Assembly: GCA_016932135.1 (NCBI GenBank)
Contig: JAFGDJ010000077.1
Location: 1-49,768 of the forward strand
DNA length: 49,768 nucleotides
DNA from: Spirochaetales bacterium
Lineage (GTDB): Bacteria; Spirochaetota; Spirochaetia; JAFGDJ01
Direction: 5' to 3'
The notes under the pieces are model-generated. The model was not told the origin of the DNA. It saw only the letters and a list, made by a program, of their open reading frames with translations, and searched no databases. Of this stretch, positions 37,653 to 45,684 are shown one piece after another (position 1 is the stretch's first letter; every line of letters starts with the position of its first letter). Made by a program: the position numbers and the translations under genes.

Positions 37653-39188
37653 GTGAATAAAAGGTTCTTTATAAAAACACTTCTGCTGTTGATGCTATTC
37701 CTGGTGACTGTCTTGTCCCCCCTGTCCGCCCAGGACAAACCGATGATCACGGTCCTGCCGTTCTCTTCCATTGAAGTGCCGGCCTACGTGTCCCAGATCA
37801 TCAGCCAGCTCTTTGAAACCCACCTGGTAAACACCCAGAGTTACGACGTTTTGAGCCAGAATGAACGGGACCAGATCCTGGCAGCCCAGGCGGAGTCCCT
37901 GGCAGGGTGTACCGATGAGTCCTGTGCCATCGAGATAGGGCGAATGCTGGCCGCCGAGCAGGTTATTCTCGGCACCGTGGCGGCCCTGGGGACCAAGTAC
38001 ATCATCAACGCCAAGATCATCGACGTTACCACCAGTAAAACCTTGGGGGCCGACATGATCAGCGCCGCCAGCGTAGAAGACCTGGACAGCGCGTGTCAGA
38101 CCCTGACGATTTCACTGGTAAAGAAAGCCCGGCCGGACATCCAGGTAGCCGCAGCTCCGTCCCCGGAGCAAACACCGGAACCCGAACCGGAGCCGGAACC
38201 GGAACCCGAGGTAGCGGAAACCCCGCCCCCGGCGCCGAAACCCAAGCCTCAGCCGGTATCGGGAAGCCCGGTACCGAAGATTCTCTCCGCCGGAGGGGCG
38301 CTTCTTCAGACCGTCGGCAACATCACGGGGGCGGTATCCTATACCTACCTGGTGGACAGCTACCGGGCCTATCGAACCTATATGGAAGTCGATGTTAACC
38401 CGGGGGCGTTCTACGAAAACAGCGATACCGGCAACAGCTACAGCGATCTGTACGATTCCTATGCAGGAACATCCTACACCTCCCTCGGCCTCACCGGTCT
38501 CGGCGGAGTCGCCCTGGGCGCGTATCCCTTTCTCCAGGGCGGCCTGTCCATGTCGACCCTGGGAAAGGTTCTCCATGCGGCGGGTTTAACCGCCCTGGCC
38601 ACGGGGAACCTCTTCGGCACTATGGCCGTGGGGGGCTACACCCTGGCGGACGGATACTACGACGATTACATGGCCGCCGAATACGGTACGGGGAAACTCT
38701 GGGAGCGGTATGAAAACGCCTATTCTGAACAGTATGGAATTCCCCGGTATACCAGCTTCGGTCTATGGGGTTCAGCCGCCGCCATGATGGCCGCTTCGGT
38801 TTTCCTTCCCGGGGACGGTACCCCGGCTACGGAAGGCATCCTCAATAAAATTCTCTACGCCGCCGGTTCCCTGATGCTCACCGGCGGAAACGTCACCGCC
38901 ATGATGAGCCGGAGCGCCCTGACCGATTCTCGTATTGCCTACGAAGACTACCAAGCGGCAACCATGGGCATGGCTTCCCTCTGGGAAACCTATGAGAATA
39001 TCCACGACGACTACGAGGTGCTGACCTACACCTCCTACGGCCTGTGGTTCGGCGGCGCAATCCTGGCTGCCGTGTCGCTCTTCATCCCCGGACCCTCCGG
39101 GGCGGAGGTGGCCGAACTGCCCTTCGGTCTTGAAATTCTCCCCGCGCCCGTCGGATACGGCGCGGAAATCCATATTCTTACGAGGTAA
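37653..39188 (+). CDS. CsgG/LpoB-like secreted protein with Pro/Glu linker and about three C-terminal repeated domains
   Basis: Signal peptide; MITVLPFSSIEVPAYVSQIISQLFETHLVNTQSYDVLSQNERDQIL..CAIEIGRMLAAEQVILGTVAALGTKYIINAKIIDV; PEPEPEPEPE linker; repeated ~90-aa units with YTSxGLWxxxAxxAAxSxFxPG. GTG start. Confidence 0.75.
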   Translation: MNKRFFIKTLLLLMLFLVTVLSPLSAQDKPMITVLPFSSIEVPAYVSQIISQLFETHLVNTQSYDVLSQNERDQILAAQAESLAGCTDESCAIEIGRMLAAEQVILGTVAALGTKYIINAKIIDVTTSKTLGADMISAASVEDLDSACQTLTISLVKKARPDIQVAAAPSPEQTPEPEPEPEPEPEVAETPPPAPKPKPQPVSGSPVPKILSAGGALLQTVGNITGAVSYTYLVDSYRAYRTYMEVDVNPGAFYENSDTGNSYSDLYDSYAGTSYTSLGLTGLGGVALGAYPFLQGGLSMSTLGKVLHAAGLTALATGNLFGTMAVGGYTLADGYYDDYMAAEYGTGKLWERYENAYSEQYGIPRYTSFGLWGSAAAMMAASVFLPGDGTPATEGILNKILYAAGSLMLTGGNVTAMMSRSALTDSRIAYEDYQAATMGMASLWETYENIHDDYEVLTYTSYGLWFGGAILAAVSLFIPGPSGAEVAELPFGLEILPAPVGYGAEIHILTR

Positions 39189-39193
39189 GATCC

Positions 39194-40243
39194 ATGAAAC
39201 TGAAAGCAATCATTTTAGGAATTCTTGTGGCGGTGCTCCTTACCGCCTGTTACCCCCTGGTGTCCCCCCTGCAGCCGAGAACGAACCCCAGCGACGAGAA
39301 CAGTATACTGCCGGTAGCTACCGGTTTTACGGCGAGCTACAATAGTAATGATAACGTGGTTAACCTGAGCTGGATTACAAAAAATCCTGATTATCAATAC
39401 TATCGAGACGGCTACATTGTTATCAGAAAAGCAGGCTCCCCTCCAACCAACGTACTGGACGGAAAGTATGCCGGCCTCTTTGGTCCTGATGATGATGGAT
39501 CGGGGTATTCTGATCCTGTGGACGATGGCAGTGATGGAGATTTCGATGAGGGTATCGAGGGGGGGTGTGTCTATTATTACGGCCTCTTTGCTTATTACAC
39601 CGAAGAGGATGACCCGCCTGCGGTCAACAATCGGGATGACAACGGCAACCTGGTAGATACCGATTATTATATCTTCGCCGGACCGGTGGTAGCCGATGTG
39701 GGGGTGCCTGGAATGATACAACTTGTGGTTCAAGACGACCGATCCGTTGACAGCGGAAATGTTTGGTCGCCCGCCGATGAGGGCACCTTATATACCGGAA
39801 CGAATGCTTCTTCTGATCCGAATCGTTTAAGCCTCATTGTGTTTAATGTCGACCCGATTCAGGATTTGAACATCTATAGCGCATCCCTGACAATCATGAA
39901 TATGGGTGATCTTACTCATCAGGAAAGTCCCACGGTGTCTCGAAAGACGACTGGTTGGTCACCAGGTGATTCATGGGCAATGCTTACTATGGCAGGTTCT
40001 TTTAGTGTAACGGAACAATTTTTATTTCCTACCCTGGCTACGGGAGACGGTGATGTAAACACTTATGCTGACGAGAGCGGAGAGGTGTTGACCTCTATTG
40101 TTCAAAGCTGGGCGGAGGGGGAAGATAATTTTGGTTTGATGATGATGTATGAATATATCTCTTATCTGGATGTTGACAATCGTTTTCAATCCAAGGAATC
40201 GGGCCACGGCCCGGTGTTAAAGGTTTATTACATGGCCGAATAA
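39194..40243 (+). CDS. Putative lipoprotein, FN3-like N-terminus and DNRLRE/CBM96-like C-terminal part
   Basis: Lipobox VLLTACYPL; VVNLSWITKNPDYQYYRDGYIVIRKAG; C-terminus EVLTSIVQSWAEGEDNFGLMMMYE..KESGHGPVLKVYYM resembles DNRLRE-type domains. Confidence 0.6.
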   Translation: MKLKAIILGILVAVLLTACYPLVSPLQPRTNPSDENSILPVATGFTASYNSNDNVVNLSWITKNPDYQYYRDGYIVIRKAGSPPTNVLDGKYAGLFGPDDDGSGYSDPVDDGSDGDFDEGIEGGCVYYYGLFAYYTEEDDPPAVNNRDDNGNLVDTDYYIFAGPVVADVGVPGMIQLVVQDDRSVDSGNVWSPADEGTLYTGTNASSDPNRLSLIVFNVDPIQDLNIYSASLTIMNMGDLTHQESPTVSRKTTGWSPGDSWAMLTMAGSFSVTEQFLFPTLATGDGDVNTYADESGEVLTSIVQSWAEGEDNFGLMMMYEYISYLDVDNRFQSKESGHGPVLKVYYMAE

Positions 40244-40268
40244 GCATGTCAAAACAGATGATTTTCTT

Positions 40269-40305
40269 AAAAGCCGGGGGTACCACACCTCCGGCTTTTG
40301 TTTTA
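40269..40305 (+). terminator. Rho-independent terminator
   Basis: AAAAGCCGG...CCGGCTTTT stem (40269-40277 / 40291-40299) followed by GTTTT, 25 bp after the lipoprotein stop. Confidence 0.85.
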
Positions 40306-40327
40306 TACTGTTTTCAAGGAGGTTCCC

Positions 40328-40672
40328 ATGCCCTATATAAAGATCCAGACCAACCGCACGGTGAATGAAGAACTGAAGGAAAAACTTCTTCTCGGCGCCT
40401 CGTCCCTGGCCTCAGGTATCCTCGGCAAGCCGGAACGCTACGTCATGACGGCCCTGGAAGCTGAGGTGCCCATGACCTTTGCCGGTACCGCCGAGCCTTG
40501 CGCCTTTATCGAGTGCAAGAGTGTCGGTCTGCCGGAATCGAAAACCCGGGAACTCTCAGCCGGGCTCACCGGCCTGGTCACCGAGGAACTGGATATCCTC
40601 CCCGACCGGGTGTACATCGAGTTCGCCGACTCACGAGGGTCTATGTGGGGCTGGGACGGGGGAACCTTTTAG
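40328..40672 (+). CDS. MIF-family (macrophage migration inhibitory factor-like) tautomerase
   Basis: MPYIKIQTN start with N-terminal Pro; LGKPERYVMTALEAEVPMTFAGTAEPCAFIECKSVG; LDILPDRVYIEFADSRGSMWGWDGGTF, closely paralleling metazoan MIF. Confidence 0.92.
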   Translation: MPYIKIQTNRTVNEELKEKLLLGASSLASGILGKPERYVMTALEAEVPMTFAGTAEPCAFIECKSVGLPESKTRELSAGLTGLVTEELDILPDRVYIEFADSRGSMWGWDGGTF

Positions 40673-40675
40673 ACT

Positions 40676-40939
40676 ATGAGCAGAGAAACCTTTCGCCGGG
40701 CCCTCTTCGACACCGTGGAATACATCACCGAGCAGACCCTGCGGACCTCCTCCAAGGTACTGCTGCTGAACCATTTCAACTCCATTGCCGGGGAAACCTC
40801 CAAGGAAAAAGCCTTAAGGACGGTGATGCACTACGCCTGCGTGGATTTCAGCAATATCGAGGCAAACCCCGACCGGCAGCTGAAGAACCTCCTCTACCGC
40901 CTCATGCTGGAAGCCGAGGCCTGGGATCACGCGGAATAA
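40676..40939 (+). CDS. Hypothetical protein
   Basis: 87-aa ORF starting 4 bp after the MIF gene stop; no recognised domain. Confidence 0.6.
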   Translation: MSRETFRRALFDTVEYITEQTLRTSSKVLLLNHFNSIAGETSKEKALRTVMHYACVDFSNIEANPDRQLKNLLYRLMLEAEAWDHAE

Positions 40940-40988
40940 GATTAAAGTCGGAGATGTTTATTCGATGCCAGGTGTGAGGGATCAGGGA

Positions 40989-41018
40989 TCAGTGTGAGCA
41001 TGTTTTACCTCACACTGA
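40989..41018. repeat. Intergenic inverted repeat between convergent genes
   Basis: TCAGTGTGAG (40989-40998) / CTCACACTGA (41009-41018), 10-bp perfect stem and 10-nt loop, preceded by tandem GGGATCAGGGATCAG. Confidence 0.7.
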
Positions 41019-41033
41019 AACCTCACAGTCCCA

Positions 41034-41228
41034 CTATCCTTTATATCTCTCTTCGATATCCCCCAGGGCTTCAATGATGAGATCAAGGCGCTTTTCTTCC
41101 TTGAGGATTTTCAGTAGCATGGGTTCGGGGATTCCTTTATCCAGACATTTTTTGTACAGATCTCCGCCGAAGACGCTCACCATGGAATGGACGTGGTAGT
41201 AGATTTCCTTTGCTTCTTCATAGGTCAT
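41034..41228 (-). CDS. Small hypothetical protein
   Basis: 64-aa ORF with plausible helical composition, located between genes rather than antisense to one; no recognised domain. Confidence 0.5.
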   Translation of the reverse strand: MTYEEAKEIYYHVHSMVSVFGGDLYKKCLDKGIPEPMLLKILKEEKRLDLIIEALGDIEERYKG

Positions 41229-41329
41229 AACTGTACCGGTAAGGATAATAACACATATTTTTCATCTTTGTCAGATTGTAAAAACAGAAAAAGTATATTA
41301 TAGTACTGCGTTTAAAAGCGGAGGGAAGA

Positions 41330-43420
41330 ATGGAACATCTCAAACCAGTCATCGGTGTGGATCCGGAAAAATGCGTTAACTGCTATAAATGTATTCTGGT
41401 GTGCCCCGTAAAATTCTGTATGGATGCCGGCGGCGATACGGTTTCCATCAATCATGACCGCTGTATCGGCTGCGGGAACTGCATCGACGCGTGCAGCCAC
41501 GACGCCCGTTTTTCCGTGGATGACTGGAACGCCTTTATGGAAGATCGCCGGGCGGGTAAGAACATCCTGGTCCTGGTGGCTCCTTCCGCCGCAGCCTCCT
41601 TCGGTGAGGACATCCTCCGGGTCAACGGTGCATTGGCGGATCTGGGAGTGAAGGCCTTCTTCGACGTCAGTTTCGGCGCCGAACTGACGGTGAAAAGCTA
41701 CCTGGAATATATCAAGGCGGAGAATCCCGAAACGGTCATCGCCCAGCCCTGTCCGGCGGTGGTGTCGTATATCGAGCTGTACAAGCCGGAACTGCTGCCC
41801 CATCTGGCTCCGGCGGACAGCCCCATGCTTCATACCGTCAAGATGATCCGGGAATTCTACGGGGAATACCGGGGCTATACCATGGTCGTGCTTTCTCCGT
41901 GTCTGGCCAAGCGGAGGGAATTCGACGACACCTGCCCGGAGCTTTTAAACATCAGTTTTGCGTCCCTGGAAAAGCATCTTTCCGCGGAGGGTAAAAAGAT
42001 CACCGACTTTCCGGAGGTTCCCTTTACCTCTTCCGAAGCCGAGCGGGCAGTGTTGTTTTCCACCCCCGGGGGGCTCATGGCCACCTTGCGGCGGGATAAC
42101 CCTGAGGCGGCGGAACGGGTGAGAAAGATCGAAGGGCCGGAGTACTTGTACCCCTATTTTAAGGAGCTTCCCAAGGCGATACGCTCCGGAGAGGCCCCCC
42201 TGCTGGTGGATTGCCTGAACTGCGAAAAGGGCTGCAACGGAGGCACCGGCACCTCCGTCCGCTCAGAGAGCCAGGATATTATCGATTCCCGGGTGCGGGA
42301 GAGAGCGGAACAGGCGAAGAGATCCTACGGTTCGAAAGATATACCTAAAAAGGACAGCCGTAAAGTGGCTTCCGTTTTAAAAAAATACTGGAAACCGGGA
42401 CTTTACCATCGACATTACCGGGACAGATCGGCCGACGCCGCCATCCGGCGGCCGACGGATAAGGAGAAATGGGATATTTTCCACAGCATGGAGAAGCACG
42501 CGGAGGGAGATATCTACAACTGTTCCTCCTGCGGCTATGACACCTGCGACGATATGGCGGCGGCCATCCATAATGGACTGAATAAGCGGGAGAACTGCCA
42601 CCATTTCCAACTGGCTCTCATGGAAAAGGTTCGACGAACCACTAAATCCATATCCACCCGTCTGCACGAAGAAATCGTCACCACCGGTACGGAGGTGGTC
42701 CGGCGGACCGCCGGCCTGGTGGGGAATCTTATGAAGGGCACGGAGCTTCAGCATCGCTCAGTGGAAGAATCCTCCGCCGTGGTGGAAGAACTCCTGGCAT
42801 CCGTCCGGAATGTCTCGGATATGTCTTCTCACCGGAAAACGGAAATCGACGGGCTGATCGACCAGGCCTCCCAGGGTATTCTGCAGTTAAATAAAACCGT
42901 CCAGGGTGTCCGGGACATCCTGAAACACCTCGCGGGGATCCAGGAAATGAACGAACTCATTTCCCACGTCTCTTCCAGCACCAATCTGCTGGCCATGAAC
43001 GCCGCCATTGAAGCGGCCCACGCTGGGCAGGCGGGCAGGGGCTTCGCGGTGGTGGCCGACGAGATCAGAAAGCTGGCGGAAACCTCTTCTCATCATGTTC
43101 ACGGTATCTCGGAAAACCTGAAAGGTATTACCCGGCAGGTTAAGGACACCGCCGATATCTCGGAGAACACGGGAAAGGACCTGGAAGCCATGATCACCCG
43201 CTTCCAGGGTGTGGCGGGAAGTTTTGTGGAGCTCATCGGCACCATGGAAGAAATGTCCGCCGGCGGCAGCGTGGTGAACGAATCCCTGGTGGTCTTGAAT
43301 GATACCGCCCGGGACGTTCAGGGCTTCTGCACCCGGATGGAGGGCATCAGTACGGAGCTGGCGACGCTTTTTTCCTCTATCCAGGGGCTTTCGGAAGAGA
43401 ACCTGCAGGCTTTCAACTGA
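41330..43420 (+). CDS. Chemoreceptor-like fusion: 2x[4Fe-4S] ferredoxin, [FeFe]-hydrogenase H-cluster domain, FeS domain, MCP signalling domain
   Basis: [12 protein letters not shown] and [12 protein letters not shown]-cluster motifs [56 protein letters not shown] hairpin [33 protein letters not shown]. No TM segment. Confidence 0.92.
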   Translation: MEHLKPVIGVDPEKCVNCYKCILVCPVKFCMDAGGDTVSINHDRCIGCGNCIDACSHDARFSVDDWNAFMEDRRAGKNILVLVAPSAAASFGEDILRVNGALADLGVKAFFDVSFGAELTVKSYLEYIKAENPETVIAQPCPAVVSYIELYKPELLPHLAPADSPMLHTVKMIREFYGEYRGYTMVVLSPCLAKRREFDDTCPELLNISFASLEKHLSAEGKKITDFPEVPFTSSEAERAVLFSTPGGLMATLRRDNPEAAERVRKIEGPEYLYPYFKELPKAIRSGEAPLLVDCLNCEKGCNGGTGTSVRSESQDIIDSRVRERAEQAKRSYGSKDIPKKDSRKVASVLKKYWKPGLYHRHYRDRSADAAIRRPTDKEKWDIFHSMEKHAEGDIYNCSSCGYDTCDDMAAAIHNGLNKRENCHHFQLALMEKVRRTTKSISTRLHEEIVTTGTEVVRRTAGLVGNLMKGTELQHRSVEESSAVVEELLASVRNVSDMSSHRKTEIDGLIDQASQGILQLNKTVQGVRDILKHLAGIQEMNELISHVSSSTNLLAMNAAIEAAHAGQAGRGFAVVADEIRKLAETSSHHVHGISENLKGITRQVKDTADISENTGKDLEAMITRFQGVAGSFVELIGTMEEMSAGGSVVNESLVVLNDTARDVQGFCTRMEGISTELATLFSSIQGLSEENLQAFN

Positions 43421-43470
43421 ACAAGGTTGATTCATTCCACTGATTTTTCACTATCTTCCTCCATCTTTCC

Positions 43471-43499
43471 TTGAAAAAAAAAGTTATCCCCTGTATGGT
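43471..43499 (+). promoter_or_regulatory. Candidate sigma-70-like promoter (TTGAAA-N17-TATGGT)
   Basis: TTGAAA 43471-43476, TATGGT 43494-43499, 17-bp spacer, upstream of the first hppA. Confidence 0.4.
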
Positions 43500-43576
43500 A
43501 CTATTGTTCGTATAGGTGCACAATTATGAAAAAATTTACTATCATATAATCATCTTAAACGAAACCGGGAGGAATC

Positions 43577-45646
43577 GTGGATAGTAGTTTTGTTTTGTAT
43601 ACCGCCCTGGGCGGCAGCCTTCTTGCCCTGGGGTTCGCCTTTGTGAAGACCCGGTGGATTTACCGTCGGAAGGTGGACGACAGCGCTCTGGTAAAGATAG
43701 CCGGCTACGTGCAGGAAGGAGCCATGGCCTTTCTTTCCAGGGAATACAGAACCCTTCTTCCCTTCGTGGCCCTGGTGGCGGTTTTCCTGGTCCTGGCAAA
43801 CAAGGGATTTATGAAATTTCAGGCGGTGGCCTTTCTTCTCGGTGCCTTCTGTTCGGCTCTGGCGGGGTTTATCGGCATGCGGGTGGCCACGGCCTCCAAT
43901 TCCCGGACCACCTTCGCGGCGAAAACCGGCATCAACAGCGCCCTGAAGGTGGCTTTTTCCGGCGGCACCGTCATGGGAATGAGCGTGGTGGGCCTTTCCC
44001 TGCTGGGTATCTTTGCTGTCCTGGCCGTTTTTATCCCCCTGTCCGGCGGCGGCGTGGAACAGCTCCGTTCGCTGGTTTTACCCGTCCTGTCGGGCTTTTC
44101 CCTGGGAGCTTCCACCATCGCCCTTTTTTCCCGGGTGGGCGGCGGTATTTTCACCAAGGCGGCGGATGTGGGAGCCGACCTGGTGGGCAAGGTGGAAGCG
44201 GGAATTCCGGAGGACGACCCGCGAAACCCGGCTACCATCGCCGACAACGTGGGGGATAACGTGGGGGATGTGGCCGGCATGGGGGCGGATCTCTTCGAAT
44301 CCTACGTGGGCTCCATCGTGGGAGCCATGATTTTAGGGCTTTCCGTCCGGGGATCCGACGCCCTGCGGCTGAAGCTTGCCGGGATACCCCTGCTGCTGGC
44401 GGTAACCGGCCTGGCGGCTTCGGTTATCGGCGTGTTCTTTGTCAGGACAAAACCGGGCAAATCCCCCCAGCGAGCTCTGAACACCGGCACCTTTGGAGCG
44501 GCGATCCTTTCAGCGGTTTTTTCCTTTTTTCTGTTCAGATATTACCTGGGAAACGAAACCTTCAACGGCTCCGTCGGATATATGGCGGTTTTCGGCTCCA
44601 CCGTCATCGGCCTGGTTACCGGGGTGATTATCGGCCTGGTTACCGAATATTACACCGGCACGGATAAACGGCCGGTCCTTCATATCGTGAAATCCAGTGA
44701 ATCGGGAACCGCCACCAACCTCATTACGGGTATCGGCGTGGGCATGATGTCCACCTTCCCGGTGGTTCTTCTCATCGGCGGCGCGATGCTTTTAAGCAAT
44801 TTCCTGGCGGGGCTCTACGGCATCGCCGTGGCCGCCGTAGGCATGCTGGTTACCCTGGGGATTCAGCTGGCCGTGGACGCCTATGGTCCCATCGCCGACA
44901 ACGCCGGCGGTCTGGCGGAAATGGCGGAATTCCCCCATGACGTGCGGCAGGTTACCGATACCCTGGACGCCGTGGGAAACACCACCGCCGCCATCGGAAA
45001 AGGCTTTGCCATCGGCTCCGCCGCTTTGACGGCCATCATTCTCTTTTCATCTTTCAAGGAACAACTGGGTATTGAAACCATCGACATCACCCGGGTCCCC
45101 GTGCTGGTGGGTCTGCTCATCGGGGCGGTGGTTCCTTTTCTCTTTTCCTCTCTGGCCATGGATGCCGTGGGTAAGGCGGCCTTCAAGATGATCGAGGAAG
45201 TCCGCCGGCAGTTCAGGGAACATCCCGGCATCCTGCAGGACCGGGATGAACCGGATTACAAGAAATGTGTCGACATAAGCACCTCGTCGGCCTTGAAACT
45301 CATGCTGCTTCCCGGGGTGATAGCGGTGCTTTTGCCGATTCTGGTGGGTTTCCTGGCGGGAATAGAGATGCTCATCGGCCTTCTTACCGGGGTGACCGCT
45401 TCGGGGGTTATTCTGGCGATCTTTATGTCCAACGCCGGAGGAGCCTGGGATAACGCCAAGAAGATGATCGAAGGCGGCCTCCTGGGCGGAAAGGGATCGG
45501 ACGCCCACAAGGCTTCCGTGGTGGGGGATACGGTGGGGGATCCTTTCAAGGATACCGCCGGACCTTCCTTGAATATTCTGATCAAGTTGATGTCGGTAGT
45601 TTCCCTGGTTATCGCGCCGATGTTGAAATCTTTTCACGGTTTCTAG
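43577..45646 (+). CDS. hppA: Membrane-bound ion-translocating pyrophosphatase (copy 1)
   Basis: [105 protein letters not shown] start. Confidence 0.94.
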   Translation: MDSSFVLYTALGGSLLALGFAFVKTRWIYRRKVDDSALVKIAGYVQEGAMAFLSREYRTLLPFVALVAVFLVLANKGFMKFQAVAFLLGAFCSALAGFIGMRVATASNSRTTFAAKTGINSALKVAFSGGTVMGMSVVGLSLLGIFAVLAVFIPLSGGGVEQLRSLVLPVLSGFSLGASTIALFSRVGGGIFTKAADVGADLVGKVEAGIPEDDPRNPATIADNVGDNVGDVAGMGADLFESYVGSIVGAMILGLSVRGSDALRLKLAGIPLLLAVTGLAASVIGVFFVRTKPGKSPQRALNTGTFGAAILSAVFSFFLFRYYLGNETFNGSVGYMAVFGSTVIGLVTGVIIGLVTEYYTGTDKRPVLHIVKSSESGTATNLITGIGVGMMSTFPVVLLIGGAMLLSNFLAGLYGIAVAAVGMLVTLGIQLAVDAYGPIADNAGGLAEMAEFPHDVRQVTDTLDAVGNTTAAIGKGFAIGSAALTAIILFSSFKEQLGIETIDITRVPVLVGLLIGAVVPFLFSSLAMDAVGKAAFKMIEEVRRQFREHPGILQDRDEPDYKKCVDISTSSALKLMLLPGVIAVLLPILVGFLAGIEMLIGLLTGVTASGVILAIFMSNAGGAWDNAKKMIEGGLLGGKGSDAHKASVVGDTVGDPFKDTAGPSLNILIKLMSVVSLVIAPMLKSFHGF

Positions 45647-45684
45647 GAAAACCGGATGTAATTTTTTCTAAGGAGAAAATACCT

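Noticed and set aside
38164-38215. Possible tandem-repeat array (CCGGAACC-type units)
   Set aside because: Explained by the in-frame PEPEPEPEPE linker of the CsgG-like protein; not an independent repeat element.
43654-44259. 201-aa +2-frame ORF inside hppA copy 1
   Set aside because: Alternative-frame translation of a GC-rich gene (Gly/Arg-rich); no independent support.
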